Source: Acidobacteriaceae bacterium (GTDB lineage: Bacteria; Acidobacteriota; Terriglobia; Terriglobales; Acidobacteriaceae). Taken from it: 45,732 nucleotides of DNA. Location: positions 1 through 45,732 of the forward strand of contig JANXZS010000248.1 of NCBI GenBank assembly GCA_025355385.1, in the 5' to 3' direction. This document shows positions 1-8,577 of this stretch, piece after piece (the stretch's first letter is position 1; the number at the start of each line of letters is the position of its first letter). Position numbers and translations under genes: made by a program. Under the pieces are notes generated by a model. The model did not search any database. It saw only the letters and a program-made list of their open reading frames with translations, and was not told where the DNA came from.

Positions 1-1
1 A

Positions 2-922
2 GTCGAGAACCTCCTTCGGGCTAAGTTTCCTTTTGACACGATTGAGCCAGTACCGAAGGGAGAGTTCGGTGGTGATGCCTTACATCGTGTGGTCAGCCCA
101 GGTGGCGTAATGTGTGGAACCATCCTATGGGAAGCCAAGCGTACGAAAAACTGGAATGCTGCTTGGCTCGTCAAGCTACGCGAAGATCAAAGATCAGCGA
201 AAGCTGAAATATCGGTTCTAGTCTCGCAAACGCTACCCGAGGGAATTACAACGTTTGACGTGGTTGATGGAGTATGGATTACTCATCCTCGCTGCCTTTT
301 GTCGGTTGCGACAATTCTGCGTCACAGCCTGCTTCAGGTAAGCGCGGCTCGGCTTATCAGCGAAGGACAGCAAACGAAGGCGGAGATGGTCTATCAGTAT
401 TTGACCGGCCCCCGTTTTCGCCATCGGGTTGAAGCAATCGTCGAGGCATTCTCTTGTATGCAGGACGACTTGGATAAGGAACGCAAAGCCATCATAAAGC
501 AATGGGCAAAGCGACAGGAGCAGATTGAGCGCGTAATGGAATCGACCGTTGGAATGTACGGTGATTTGCAGGGAATCGCCGGCAAGTCCATCCAAGAGAT
601 CGAAGGATTGAGTTTGTTAGCCCTGCCCGATGCAGTGGGATGCAATCTGCGCTGCTGTCCCATCAGTCACCTGGCTCCAGAGCTACGCTCTGGAGCCAGG
701 ACTCACGTCGAACCAGTTGAAGCTGCGGGAAGGCCTTGCGTCATCTATCCGCCTGTGGTTTCTAGGACCACCACAGCGCTGAAAAGTTCAAAGATGCTCA
801 GCCCCTCGCTAAGTGCCGCGAGACTAGCAGGTCCCACGGGATGTTTATTTGGTCCGGATCGCGCGGGTGAAGACGTTGGCGGAACGAGGTGCTCCTCTTT
901 CCATCCAAAAAGCCGAAGTTGA
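2..922 (+). CDS. DUF2130-family protein, 3' part (5' end outside window)
   Basis: The frame is open from the first complete codon at 2, so the gene begins upstream of the window. A GTG at 89 is only an internal codon. The motifs CGTILWEAKRTKNWN and KLREDQRSAKAEISVLVSQ, followed by a coiled-coil-like ERKAIIKQWAKRQEQIERV segment and the ending SIQEIEGLSLLALPDA, match the DUF2130 family, whose biochemical role is unknown. Family members normally stop a few residues after that last motif, at about position 650. Here the frame runs on for about 90 unrelated residues to a TGA at 920-922 and reads straight through a hairpin at 670-700. I infer loss of the native stop or joining to foreign sequence. 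The family assignment of the first ~215 visible residues is firm; the tail is probably not a genuine domain. Confidence 0.72.
   Translation, partial: VENLLRAKFPFDTIEPVPKGEFGGDALHRVVSPGGVMCGTILWEAKRTKNWNAAWLVKLREDQRSAKAEISVLVSQTLPEGITTFDVVDGVWITHPRCLLSVATILRHSLLQVSAARLISEGQQTKAEMVYQYLTGPRFRHRVEAIVEAFSCMQDDLDKERKAIIKQWAKRQEQIERVMESTVGMYGDLQGIAGKSIQEIEGLSLLALPDAVGCNLRCCPISHLAPELRSGARTHVEPVEAAGRPCVIYPPVVSRTTTALKSSKMLSPSLSAARLAGPTGCLFGPDRAGEDVGGTRCSSFHPKSRS
670..700. terminator. Perfect 13-bp hairpin after the DUF2130 homology
   Basis: Bases 670-682 pair perfectly with 688-700 around a 5-base CTACG loop. It lies about 20 bp beyond where DUF2130 proteins usually end, which is where a terminator would sit. 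No T-run follows, so it could instead be a short palindromic repeat. The open frame continues through it. Confidence 0.4.
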
Positions 923-1347
923 ACTGCTGTTACGGAGTTTCGAGGCCTTCCCGCCGGACGATCAAAACGCCGGATTCGGGCTCTAGTGACGCAGTGACCT
1001 AAGAGGAACATGATTGCGCCTGTTCGCCAAGATCGATCGGGAGCGAGTGTCAGTTGGTGATAACAGGCCAATGCACTCGTCGAGGTTCCATGGTTGAGCG
1101 ACTTTGCGTTCAGGTTAAATGGTCGGCATTCGGGACGATCTTTCACAAACGATCCGAAGTCGCAGTCATAGTGACACGAAAGCGGGCATTCCAGTAACTT
1201 CAACGTAGGGAACCAGTTTGTTACCGGCAAAGTTTCGGTGCATAGTTGAGATGCCTCGAGGTTTCCCCGCTGTGGAGCTTCCCATACGACGTCCTTCGGT
1301 GTCTTTCCATTCCGACAAATGCCCCAGGTAGTCTGGAGGCTCCTTAG
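923..1347. other. Gene-poor stretch, no gene recognised
   Basis: About 425 bp between the DUF2130 tail and the integrase remnant. Long frames exist on the minus strand (a 271-residue one spans 745-1560), but none gives recognisable protein motifs. A short plus frame ending near 987 (with AERGAPLSIQKAEVELLLRSFEAF-like composition, split here: AERGAPLSIQ then KAEVELLLRS) has a plausible protein look but no start codon and no family match I know. The stretch is most simply read as degraded sequence of an inserted element. Confidence 0.4.
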
Positions 1348-1686
1348 TATCAGCCGGACGACTGGATCTTCGCCAGTCCGAGGACAAAAGGGAAGCGACC
1401 GTATCAACCCGACATGATTCTGCAGCGCGGCATCCGCCCTGCGGCACTTCAAGCGGGTATCACCAAACACATCGGCTGGCATACCTTCAGGCATACTTTC
1501 TCTACTCTGCTCAAGGCCGGTGGTGCGGATGTGAAGGTGATGCAGGAGCTGCTGCGGCACGCCAACAGTCGCATCACACTGGACATTTACGCACAGGCTA
1601 TGAGCCCCGAAAAGCGAGAGGCCCAGACGCGTGTGGTGAAGATATTTTTGAAGGGAGGCGGAAGGGAATCTCTTATTGGACCCTAA
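1348..1686 (+). pseudogene. C-terminal remnant of a tyrosine (phage-type) integrase
   Basis: The translation from 1348 contains DDWIFASP, GKRPY, then GWHTFRHTFSTLL and ELLRHANSRITLDIYAQA. These are the catalytic C-terminal motifs of XerD/phage-type tyrosine recombinases: the H-x-x-R box and the region up to the active Tyr in DIYAQ. An in-frame TAG at 1345-1347 and the absence of any N-terminal or core-binding domain upstream show it is truncated. The first ATG, at 1414, lies inside the conserved domain and is not a real start. The fragment points at the 3' end of tRNA-Val only 46 bp away, the usual arrangement for an integrase whose element used the tRNA as its attachment site. That role is inferred; no second attachment site is visible. 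Confidence 0.85.
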
Positions 1687-1688
1687 AG

Positions 1689-1708
1689 GGCCCCAGTTTT
1701 TCTGGGCC
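1689..1708 (-). terminator. Hairpin just downstream of tRNA-Val
   Basis: GGCC-C-CAG at 1689-1696 pairs with CTGGGCC at 1702-1708, with one bulged C and a five-T loop. It lies 23 bp beyond the 3' end of the minus-strand tRNA and also just after the integrase stop, so it could end either transcript. The T-tract on the minus side is weak (CTTT). Confidence 0.4.
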
Positions 1709-1731
1709 GGTCCCGTAAGTTATTGATTAAA

Positions 1732-1808
1732 TGGTAGGCACGAGGAGACTCGAACTCCTGACCTCTACCGTGTCAAGGTAGCGCTCTAACCAACTGAGCT
1801 ACGCGCCT
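1732..1808 (-). tRNA. tRNA-Val (anticodon GAC)
   Basis: The minus strand folds into a full cloverleaf. The 7-bp acceptor stem is AGGCGCG with CGTGCCT (one G-T pair). The D-arm is GCTC/GAGC. The anticodon stem CTACC/GGTAG encloses the loop TTGACAC, giving anticodon GAC. The T-arm is AGGAG-TTCGAGT-CTCCT. The discriminator is A and the CCA end is encoded (TGG at 1732-1734 on the plus strand). It decodes GUC/GUU valine codons. The neighbouring integrase remnant suggests that this tRNA's 3' end served as an insertion site. Confidence 0.97.
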
Positions 1809-1999
1809 GTAGGCAAACTTTTCCTACCACGAGTAAGGATATCAATTTTCGGACGATCGTGCGCGAGGCCGAATGCGCCTCCATAATCGAGTTGCCGTGA
1901 TACAGGTGGCACAAAGGCTGCACCTGAGTTGGTGGAGTCCACGATGCGATACCATCGGGACTGGTCAATGCACACCAATCTCATCTCCGGCCTGATATC

Positions 2000-2563
2000 G
2001 TGCTGAAAGATCTTCGAACAGCACCTAACCAGCTCACGTTACTACGGCTCTGTATAGTGCCGTTTGTCGTGCTTGCAATCCTCGACGCACACTATAAAAC
2101 TGCCTTCGCATTGTTTGTGGTCGCCGGCATAACGGATGGCCTCGACGGCTTGGCGGCGCGCATGCTGCGGCAACAAACCATGCTAGGCCAGTACCTCGAT
2201 CCGGTGGCGGACAAATTGCTCCTCAGTACGCTTTTCCTGGTGCTGACGCACGTGGGGCTGATCTCGTGGAGAGTTACCGTGCTGGTATTTGGCCGCGATC
2301 TCGGCATCCTGGTGGTATCTGCCATTCTCTATGTGGGATTGGGGATGCGCGATTTCACTCCCAGCATTTATGGCAAAGCCAATACGCTTGCCCAGATCCT
2401 GGCCCTCATCAGCGTGCTGCTCGGCCTGTTTTTCTCGCCGGCATGGATCGTCGCTTTTAGCACATTCGCGCTCGACGCAACCGTCCTTCTGACCGTAGTT
2501 TCGGGCTTTCACTATGCGTGGAGAGTGGGCCACCGGCTCTCCACGCACTCAGTTAATCAATAG
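2000..2563 (+). CDS. pgsA: CDP-alcohol phosphatidyltransferase, PgsA type
   Basis: An inner-membrane enzyme of phospholipid synthesis, most likely transferring phosphatidyl from CDP-diacylglycerol to glycerol-3-phosphate. The family signature D-G-x2-A-R-x8-G-x3-D-x3-D is complete: D49, G50, A53, R54, G63, D67 and D71, within DGLDGLAARMLRQ and GQYLDPVADK. The 187 residues with about five to six hydrophobic segments are the usual size. The start is a GTG at 2000 with only a weak ribosome site; MLKDLRTAPNQLTLLRL is a typical family N-terminus. The gene ends 8 bp before the stop of the convergent small gene at 2572. A cardiolipin-synthase-like or other CDP-alcohol substrate cannot be excluded. 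Confidence 0.87.
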   Translation: MLKDLRTAPNQLTLLRLCIVPFVVLAILDAHYKTAFALFVVAGITDGLDGLAARMLRQQTMLGQYLDPVADKLLLSTLFLVLTHVGLISWRVTVLVFGRDLGILVVSAILYVGLGMRDFTPSIYGKANTLAQILALISVLLGLFFSPAWIVAFSTFALDATVLLTVVSGFHYAWRVGHRLSTHSVNQ

Positions 2564-2571
2564 AGTATAGC

Positions 2572-2814
2572 CTATTCCCCCTCCTCCAGATCGCTTGAAG
2601 CAGGAGTTGTTTTCGTAGGGATGTCGCGAAGCTCTTCGGAGTCAAAAACCTCGCTGCACTCTAGGCACTCGAGATATTCGACGTCGTCCTCGCGTGCCAC
2701 GATTCGCACTCTGGGATGCTTGCAGCCTGCATCCATGTCGGGTGTTTGGTCGAGGAATTTTGACAATATCGCCCCGATTCTATCCGCCGACGAGGCCTTG
2801 TCAAATGAATACAC
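2572..2814 (-). CDS. Small conserved-looking protein with a CxxC metal-ribbon motif
   Basis: An 80-residue acidic protein with no function that I recognise. The centre reads GCKHPRVRIV and then YLECLECSEVFDSEEL. The C-x-H pair followed about 20 residues later by CxxC resembles a minimal zinc-ribbon. The C-terminus is rich in Asp, Glu, Ser and Thr. It begins with ATG at 2814 and converges tail-to-tail with pgsA. Its upstream region is shared with the promoter region of the isc operon. A nucleic-acid or partner-protein adaptor role is only a guess from the ribbon-like motif. Confidence 0.6.
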   Translation of the reverse strand: MYSFDKASSADRIGAILSKFLDQTPDMDAGCKHPRVRIVAREDDVEYLECLECSEVFDSEELRDIPTKTTPASSDLEEGE

Positions 2815-2990
2815 AGTTTTCTTTATGGGCTTCTGATACGCCCACCATGCACTGTTATGATGCGAGGTGTCCGGGGCGTGAATTTCAGTGTCCCCTCGTT
2901 AAAAGCGACTACTGACACCCAAAGGTACGCGGGTCAGATCTGTTTTATCAATGTCTCAGCATCTGTAGCGCAAGATTTTACCTACTCAGT

Positions 2991-3045
2991 TTGTAATTCG
3001 GACGTAATTGGTCGTATACTTTTGTTATATAGGACCATATCGGTC
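2991..3045 (+). promoter_or_regulatory. Candidate isc promoter and IscR-type operator
   Basis: TTGTAA at 2991-2996 and TATACT at 3015-3020, 18 bp apart, make a reasonable sigma-70 promoter. Just downstream, GAC at 3033-3035 and GTC at 3043-3045 are separated by exactly 7 bases within GGACCATATCGGTC. That matches the GAC-N7-GTC core of the IscR type 1 site known from E. coli, and the GACC/GGTC arms are symmetric. It lies 40 bp before iscR, which fits autoregulation of the operon. Position and symmetry are seen; function is inferred. Confidence 0.5.
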
Positions 3046-3085
3046 GCTCTTAAAGAGGACCAGGCCCTCGCGGACGGGACCACCA

Positions 3086-3550
3086 TTGTTAAGGCTTACG
3101 AAAAAAGCGGATTACGGCCTGATGGCCCTCAAGTTTCTAGCGGAACACGTCGATACCGCGTCCTTGAGCGCTAAAGATATTGCGGAGGCATACGGCATTC
3201 CGCCGCCCCTGCTCGCCAAAATTCTGCAGCGACTCACGAAGGCTGGTCTTTTGCGTTCGCATGCCGGCATGAATGGCGGATATGCGTTGTCAAAGGACGC
3301 GCGCGACATATCCGCTTTCGAAGTGATTCGCGCCATAGACGGTTCGTTTTTTCTCACCTCCTGCGTTAAGGCGGCGGAATCTTGCGACCTTCACAACAGT
3401 TGCACGATCAAAGAGCCACTCGCCAAGCTGAACGAAAGCATCGCCGAAGTTCTTAAAAATGTTCGCATCTCGGATCTGGTTGACGCCGGGGTAGAATCGG
3501 CGGCCCGGCACAGCGCGCTCGAATCTCAATTGGTCACGCTCACGCATTAG
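3086..3550 (+). CDS. iscR: Rrf2-family iron-sulfur regulator, IscR-like
   Basis: Encodes a 154-residue winged-helix regulator that probably senses iron-sulfur status and controls the operon it heads. The Rrf2 signature is clear: [12 protein letters not shown] at the start, a helix-turn-helix around [13 protein letters not shown], and the wing MNGGYAL. Three cysteines, C93, C100 and C106, form the cluster-binding loop. I chose the TTG at 3086 because [12 protein letters not shown] is the normal family N-terminus; longer readings add about 26 unconserved residues. The loop is C-x6-C-x5-C, not the C-x5-C-x5-C of E. coli IscR, and the fourth ligand His (three residues after the last Cys) is replaced by Lys. 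Cluster ligation may therefore differ. It is followed after 43 bp by iscS. Confidence 0.9.
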   Translation: MLRLTKKADYGLMALKFLAEHVDTASLSAKDIAEAYGIPPPLLAKILQRLTKAGLLRSHAGMNGGYALSKDARDISAFEVIRAIDGSFFLTSCVKAAESCDLHNSCTIKEPLAKLNESIAEVLKNVRISDLVDAGVESAARHSALESQLVTLTH

Positions 3551-3593
3551 ACAATTTTTTAGATTAACCGCTTTCTTAAGTAGGAGAAGAAGA

Positions 3594-4847
3594 ATGAGCA
3601 CAGTAGAAAATGCAGTTGCAGCGCCTGCAGACGTTCATCTCCCGATCTACATGGACTACCACTCTACGTCCCCAATGGATCCGCGCGTCCTCGACGCCAT
3701 GATGCCGTACTTCACGGTTAAGTTCGGGAATTCTGCCAGTCGCAACCACTCGTTTGGCTGGGAGGCGGAGCAGGCGGTCGAGGTGGCACGCGGGCAGATT
3801 GCGAAGCTGATCGGCGCCAGTTCCAAGGAGATCATTTTCACCTCGGGTGCGACCGAGAGCAACAACCTCGCCATCAAGGGAATTGCCGAGATGTACAAGG
3901 AGCGCGGTAATCACATCATCACCCAGGTGACGGAGCACAAAGCGGTGCTCGATACGTGCAAGCGCCTGGAAAAATATGGTTACCGAGTGACCTATCTGCC
4001 AGTGAAGGCGGATGGACTCATCGATTTAGACGATCTGAAACGTGCCATGGACGACAAGACGATTCTTGTCACCATCATGAGCGCCAATAACGAAATCGGC
4101 GTAATCCAGCCGATTGCGGAAATTGGCAAGCTCTGTCACGAGAGAGGGATTCTCTTCCACACGGATGCGGTGCAGGCGGTTGGCAAGATCCCTATGGACG
4201 TGCAGAAGATGAATATAGATGTGTTATCGGTGACCGCGCATAAGCTCTACGGGCCCAAAGGCGTTGGTGTGCTCTACGTGCGTCGTCGTAATCCGCGGGT
4301 GCAGATTGCGGCACAGATAGACGGCGGCGGTCATGAGCGTGGCATGCGTTCGGGGACGTTGAATGTTCCCGGTATTGTCGGGATGGGCAAGGCTTGCGAG
4401 ATAGCAGGGCAGGAGATGGAGACAGAGGCCGAGCGACTCACTCGACTGCGCGAGAAGCTTAAGACCAAGCTTGAAGGCGCTCTGGACTATGTCCACGTCA
4501 ACGGTTCCATGGAACACAGGTTGCCCGGCAACCTCAACATGAGTTTCGTCTATGTCGAAGGCGAATCGCTGTTGATGGGTATCAACGATATAGCGGTTTC
4601 CAGCGGATCTGCCTGCACCTCGGCGACGCTTGAGCCCTCCTATGTATTAAAGGCACTTGGTCTGGGCGATGACGTGGCGCACAGTTCTATTCGGTTTGGC
4701 CTCGGAAGGTTCAATCAGGAAGCCGAGGTAGATTACGTCGCGAACAAGGTAATCGATGTCGTACAAAAACTCCGCGAGCTTTCCCCGCTCTACGAGATGG
4801 TCAAAGAGGGCATCGATATTTCCAAAATCGAGTGGCAGGCGCACTAA
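3594..4847 (+). CDS. iscS: Cysteine desulfurase IscS
   Basis: A PLP enzyme that removes sulfur from L-cysteine, giving alanine and a persulfide, and passes it to IscU and other acceptors. Visible signatures are [15 protein letters not shown] at the N-terminus, TSGATESNN, the Schiff-base lysine K217 in [12 protein letters not shown], and the catalytic C341 in SSGSACTSA. The long mobile-loop form is that of group I (IscS/NifS), and the length of 417 fits, with about 17 extra N-terminal residues. The start ATG at 3594 has an AGGAGA site. The C-terminal EWQAH resembles the EWAHH tail that in E. coli helps contact IscU. It is the second gene of the isc operon. Confidence 0.97.
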   Translation: MSTVENAVAAPADVHLPIYMDYHSTSPMDPRVLDAMMPYFTVKFGNSASRNHSFGWEAEQAVEVARGQIAKLIGASSKEIIFTSGATESNNLAIKGIAEMYKERGNHIITQVTEHKAVLDTCKRLEKYGYRVTYLPVKADGLIDLDDLKRAMDDKTILVTIMSANNEIGVIQPIAEIGKLCHERGILFHTDAVQAVGKIPMDVQKMNIDVLSVTAHKLYGPKGVGVLYVRRRNPRVQIAAQIDGGGHERGMRSGTLNVPGIVGMGKACEIAGQEMETEAERLTRLREKLKTKLEGALDYVHVNGSMEHRLPGNLNMSFVYVEGESLLMGINDIAVSSGSACTSATLEPSYVLKALGLGDDVAHSSIRFGLGRFNQEAEVDYVANKVIDVVQKLRELSPLYEMVKEGIDISKIEWQAH

Positions 4848-4950
4848 AGCAGTTCCACTTCTGACAGCACACCGTCGACGTGAAATTGTGTTAAACATCT
4901 GCCGCTGATGCAAGAACGAAAGGGTTCATCAAGTCCGGAGGAAATTCGAA

Positions 4951-5376
4951 ATGTCATATAGCGATAAGGTAATCGACCATTACAACAATCCGCGCAACGT
5001 CGGCCAGATGGACAAGAGCAGCAGTGAAGTAGGCACTGGTCTTGTCGGCGCGCCGGAGTGTGGCGACGTCATGCGCCTGCAGATCAAGGTTAATCCCGAG
5101 ACGCAGGTGATTGAAGAAGCGAAGTTTAAAACCTTCGGTTGCGGATCCGCTATCGCCTCCTCCTCACTTGCTACCGAGTGGGTCAAGGGTAAGACGGTTG
5201 AAGAAGCACTCACCATCAAGAACACTGACATTGTGAAGGAACTGGCTCTACCGCCGGTGAAGATCCATTGCTCGGTACTCGCGGAAGATGCGATTCGCGC
5301 TGCCATCGGAGACTGGAAGAAGAAAAACGGCGTAGCTGAGACTGCAGACTACGTTAGTACTGTAGCGACGAACTAA
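4951..5376 (+). CDS. iscU: Iron-sulfur cluster scaffold IscU
   Basis: The scaffold on which a [2Fe-2S] cluster is built from IscS-derived sulfur and iron before chaperone-assisted transfer. All family residues are present: YSDKVIDHYNNPRNVG, C37 and D39 in APECGDV, C64 in FGCGSA, and C107 in HCSVL. The HscA recognition motif LPPVK stands at 100-104, consistent with the hscBA genes downstream. The length of 141 includes a short C-terminal extension (VAETADYVSTVATN). The ATG at 4951 is preceded by GGAGG at a good distance. The 103-bp gap after iscS holds no gene. Confidence 0.97.
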   Translation: MSYSDKVIDHYNNPRNVGQMDKSSSEVGTGLVGAPECGDVMRLQIKVNPETQVIEEAKFKTFGCGSAIASSSLATEWVKGKTVEEALTIKNTDIVKELALPPVKIHCSVLAEDAIRAAIGDWKKKNGVAETADYVSTVATN

Positions 5377-5438
5377 TTGGCGAAGGACAGGCGAGAGCCA
5401 TGGTGGCTCTCGCGGTCATTCCAGGGAGAAGTTACAAC

Positions 5439-5822
5439 ATGATTTCGGTAGAGGCTGTTGTAAATGGTGGGAGCGCGACTCCCAAACAGCAGGGACTGCA
5501 GTTAACGGATCGGGCGTTAAGCCATATTCGCGTCGCCATGGCGAAGGAAAATATATCGCCGGAAGAGGGCGGTCTTCGCCTCGGAATCCAGGGTGGTGGC
5601 TGTTCAGGGCTGTCATACAACATTCGGTTCGATACGCAGCCGAGAGAGCGCGACCGCGTATACAAGTTTCAGGACATTCGCATCTTTATCGATCCCAAGT
5701 CATTTATTTATCTCCACGGAATGATCTTGGATTATGAGGAGACACTGATGCGTCAGGGATTCAATTTCATCAATCCTAATTCGACCAAGTCGTGCGGTTG
5801 CGGCTCCTCGTTCTCGGCCTGA
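5439..5822 (+). CDS. iscA: A-type iron-sulfur carrier IscA
   Basis: A carrier that delivers iron or iron-sulfur clusters to target proteins. Using the ATG at 5439, the three invariant cysteines are C55 in GGGCSGLSY and C119 and C121 in KSCGCGSSF, the A-type signature. I prefer 5439 over the in-frame ATG at 5400 because an AGGGAGAAG site lies just upstream and the extra 13 residues are not family-like. The result, 127 residues, carries an N-terminal extension of about 18 residues compared with E. coli IscA. The gene lies between iscU and hscB, the canonical order. Confidence 0.94.
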   Translation: MISVEAVVNGGSATPKQQGLQLTDRALSHIRVAMAKENISPEEGGLRLGIQGGGCSGLSYNIRFDTQPRERDRVYKFQDIRIFIDPKSFIYLHGMILDYEETLMRQGFNFINPNSTKSCGCGSSFSA

Positions 5823-5835
5823 AGAGCTTTCCAAG

Positions 5836-6543
5836 ATGCCCACAGCAGAAGAGAAATTCGTCGACGTGGCATGCTGGTCCTGCGCCGCGCCGGTGGTTCA
5901 CGCCCAGCTGTTTTGTGCCAGCTGCGGTAAGGTGCAACCTGCGCACAGCGGCGCGGACTACTTCGAAGTATTCGGCCTGTCCCGCAAATTGGCGATCGAC
6001 ACTACATCGCTCGAACGGGAGTTCTATCGTCTGAGCCGCAGACTGCATCCGGATGTCTATACGCGAGCAAGCGAGCAGGAGCAGAATTGGAGCCTGCGCA
6101 ATGCATCCCTGCTCAACGACGCGTATCGCACGCTAAAGGAGCCCATAGCCCGCACGGAATATTTCCTGCGGCTGGAGGGTGTTGAGATTCAGGAGGAGGG
6201 CAAGCAGGCAAGCGATCGCAAGAACCCTTCTCGTGTCCCTGATGATCTGCTGGAAGAAGTATTTGAGTTGAACATGCAGCTTGAAGAGATGCGCATGACG
6301 CGTAAGACCGGTGACGACGACCCGGACTTGCGGCAAGACCTGCTAACAGCGAAGCAACAATTCGAAGCGCAGCTCGCTGAGACGGACAACTTCATTCAGC
6401 AACTTTGGCAGGAGCGGGACGAAGCACTTGCGAGCAATTTCGATTTTGGAGACCAGATAAAGCAACGCATGGTCGCCGCGTTGGACAGGCGTCGCTACAT
6501 CCGCAATCTGGTTCGCGATGTGAATGAGACACTCGATACGTAA
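5836..6543 (+). CDS. hscB: J-type co-chaperone HscB with N-terminal tetracysteine motif
   Basis: Recruits IscU to the Hsp70 HscA and stimulates its ATPase. The J domain spans about 40-115 with HPD at 71-73 in RRLHPDVY. The C-terminal three-helix IscU-binding part (EEVFELNMQLEEMR onward) is present. Unlike E. coli HscB, it begins with two CxxC pairs, C13/C16 in ACWSC and C27/C30 in FCASC. This is the arrangement known from human HSCB/HSC20, where it binds metal. That makes it 235 residues rather than about 171. The start is ATG 5836, 13 bp after iscA, with a weak site. The family call is firm; the metal role is inferred from eukaryotic relatives. Confidence 0.95.
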   Translation: MPTAEEKFVDVACWSCAAPVVHAQLFCASCGKVQPAHSGADYFEVFGLSRKLAIDTTSLEREFYRLSRRLHPDVYTRASEQEQNWSLRNASLLNDAYRTLKEPIARTEYFLRLEGVEIQEEGKQASDRKNPSRVPDDLLEEVFELNMQLEEMRMTRKTGDDDPDLRQDLLTAKQQFEAQLAETDNFIQQLWQERDEALASNFDFGDQIKQRMVAALDRRRYIRNLVRDVNETLDT

Positions 6544-6591
6544 CCGTCCCCAACCTGGAATGCAGCAGCAAATTTCCATATTAGAGAGATC

Positions 6592-8532
6592 ATGGCAGAA
6601 GAACGAGTTATAGGAATCGATCTGGGCACGACGAATTCTCTCGTCGCCTTTATGTACAACGAGCGTCCCATAGTTATTCCCGGCGAGGATGGTCTTAACC
6701 TTGTTCCCTCCGTCGTTGCGCTTGATGTGCAGACCGATCCGACCGCGCGGCCAACTGTGGTCGTAGGCAATGGAGCACACAAGTCCCTGATGTTGTTTCC
6801 CGATCGCGCCGTATATTCCGTAAAGCGTTTGATGGGTCGGGGCGCGGAGGATGTGCAGGACGAACTGAAGCTCTTTCCCTTTCGTCTCGCAGACAACATC
6901 CAGTCTGGCGAAGTGTTGCGTATTCGACTTGGTGAGATGGAGTTCACGCCTCCCGAAATTTCTGCCTATATTCTTCGGCAGTTAAAGCGCAACGCTGAGC
7001 GCTACTTTGGCGGCACGGTCACGAAGGCAGTCATCACGGTGCCCGCATATTTCAACGACGCGCAGCGTCAGGCAACCAAAGATGCTGGACGTATGGCGGG
7101 TCTGGACGTGCTCCGCCTGGTGAATGAGCCTACCGCGGCAGCACTTGCCTATGGACTCGACCGCGAAAAAGAAGGCATTATCGCCGTCTATGATCTGGGC
7201 GGCGGTACCTTCGATATTTCCATTCTGAAATTGCAGGACGGCATCTTCGAAGTGATAGCGACCAACGGCGATACCCACCTTGGAGGCGACGATATCGACA
7301 ACCTCCTCATCGCGCTTGCGATCGACGACATACGCGGCGACCTCGGTGTAGATGTTCGCTCGAGTGCTGAGGCAATCCAGGCAATACGCAAGGCCGTGAT
7401 TGAAGCCAAGATCGAGCTATCGTCTGCAGATAGTTCGCGCTTGGAGGTGGAGCTTCCCGAAGGGCACCACTATTGTCGTGAGATAACACGCGTTCAGCTC
7501 GAGGCCTTAATCAAGCCGGTGCTTGAGCGCACCATTGGTCCGGTGCGCCAGGCTCTAAGAGATTCGGGCTTGACCTCGGAGCAGATCGGCGAGGTGGTAC
7601 TGGTAGGTGGATCAACACGCATCCCCGCCGTGAGACATGTTGTGGACAACCTGTTCCAGCTTGCCGCTCGGGGAAAGAAGCCGCACACTGAGCTGAATCC
7701 TGACGAAGTTGTAGCGCTCGGGGCGGCAGTGCAGGCGAATATTCTTGCTGGCGGATCGAAGGCCACCGAAGACATGCTTCTGCTCGATGTTACGCCGCTC
7801 TCGCTCGGTATCGAGGCACTCGGCGGCGTTGTGGCAAAGATTATCGATCGCAACTCGACCATTCCGGCATCTTCCACTGAGCACTTTACTACTGGAGTGG
7901 ATGGGCAGACGAACGTTGCAATTCACGTGCTTCAGGGCGAGAGGGAACTGGCAAAGGACTGCCGTTCGCTCGCTCGCTTCGATTTGAAAGGCATTCCTCC
8001 GATGAGTGCGGGACTGCCCCGGATCGAAGTAAGATTTTTGATCGATGCCAACGGCATCCTGCACGTTTCCGCCCGTGAACAGCGCAGTGGCAAGCAGGCT
8101 GAAGTAGAAGTGAAGCCCACGTATGGGCTCACGGATGAACAAGTGGAGACCATGATTTTGGAATCGTTCGACTATGCCGAGGAAGACTTTCATGTGCGCC
8201 AGGTGATCGAGGCGCGCAATGAAGCGGATACCATCCTTGCTGCTGTTGAGAAGGCGCCTCAGCATCCAGCGTGGCAACAGTTGAGTGCGGAAGAGCGCAC
8301 GGAGATTGCGCGGCTGGACCGCGAACTGCTTGGGATAAAGCAGGGAGACAATTTGCCTGCGATTCGACAAGCGACCGAGGCGCTCGACAAAGCGACCCGC
8401 CGCTTCGCAGAGCTAATGATGGATCAGGCCGTGTCGAGTGCCATCCAGGGTGAGACGATGGAGTCTGCGAGTACGAAGCTCGGCCAAGGGCCTACCGCTC
8501 CGCATGAGATTGCACCGGCGGAGTTCAAGTAA
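6592..8532 (+). CDS. hscA: Hsp70-class chaperone HscA
   Basis: The dedicated ATP-driven chaperone that releases clusters from IscU. Hsp70 signatures are complete: [12 protein letters not shown] (phosphate 1), [32 protein letters not shown] and [14 protein letters not shown]. The substrate domain begins near [13 protein letters not shown] and ends in a helical lid rich in Ala and Glu. At 646 residues it is slightly longer than E. coli HscA (616). The start ATG 6592 has a GAGAG site 48 bp after hscB. The operon position between hscB and fdx, together with the LPPVK motif in IscU, identifies it as HscA rather than DnaK. Confidence 0.95.
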   Translation: MAEERVIGIDLGTTNSLVAFMYNERPIVIPGEDGLNLVPSVVALDVQTDPTARPTVVVGNGAHKSLMLFPDRAVYSVKRLMGRGAEDVQDELKLFPFRLADNIQSGEVLRIRLGEMEFTPPEISAYILRQLKRNAERYFGGTVTKAVITVPAYFNDAQRQATKDAGRMAGLDVLRLVNEPTAAALAYGLDREKEGIIAVYDLGGGTFDISILKLQDGIFEVIATNGDTHLGGDDIDNLLIALAIDDIRGDLGVDVRSSAEAIQAIRKAVIEAKIELSSADSSRLEVELPEGHHYCREITRVQLEALIKPVLERTIGPVRQALRDSGLTSEQIGEVVLVGGSTRIPAVRHVVDNLFQLAARGKKPHTELNPDEVVALGAAVQANILAGGSKATEDMLLLDVTPLSLGIEALGGVVAKIIDRNSTIPASSTEHFTTGVDGQTNVAIHVLQGERELAKDCRSLARFDLKGIPPMSAGLPRIEVRFLIDANGILHVSAREQRSGKQAEVEVKPTYGLTDEQVETMILESFDYAEEDFHVRQVIEARNEADTILAAVEKAPQHPAWQQLSAEERTEIARLDRELLGIKQGDNLPAIRQATEALDKATRRFAELMMDQAVSSAIQGETMESASTKLGQGPTAPHEIAPAEFK

Positions 8533-8577
8533 TCGTTCCACGCATTCCATAAGCCAGACCACAGCGAGAGAAGAACG

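Noticed and set aside
745-1560. Long minus-strand frame (271 codons) in the gene-poor left end
   Set aside because: It has no recognisable motifs and lies opposite the integrase remnant, whose motifs are clear on the plus strand.
7612-8370. 252-codon minus-strand frame inside hscA
   Set aside because: Antisense shadow of a firmly identified gene; composition is Arg/His rich with no motifs.
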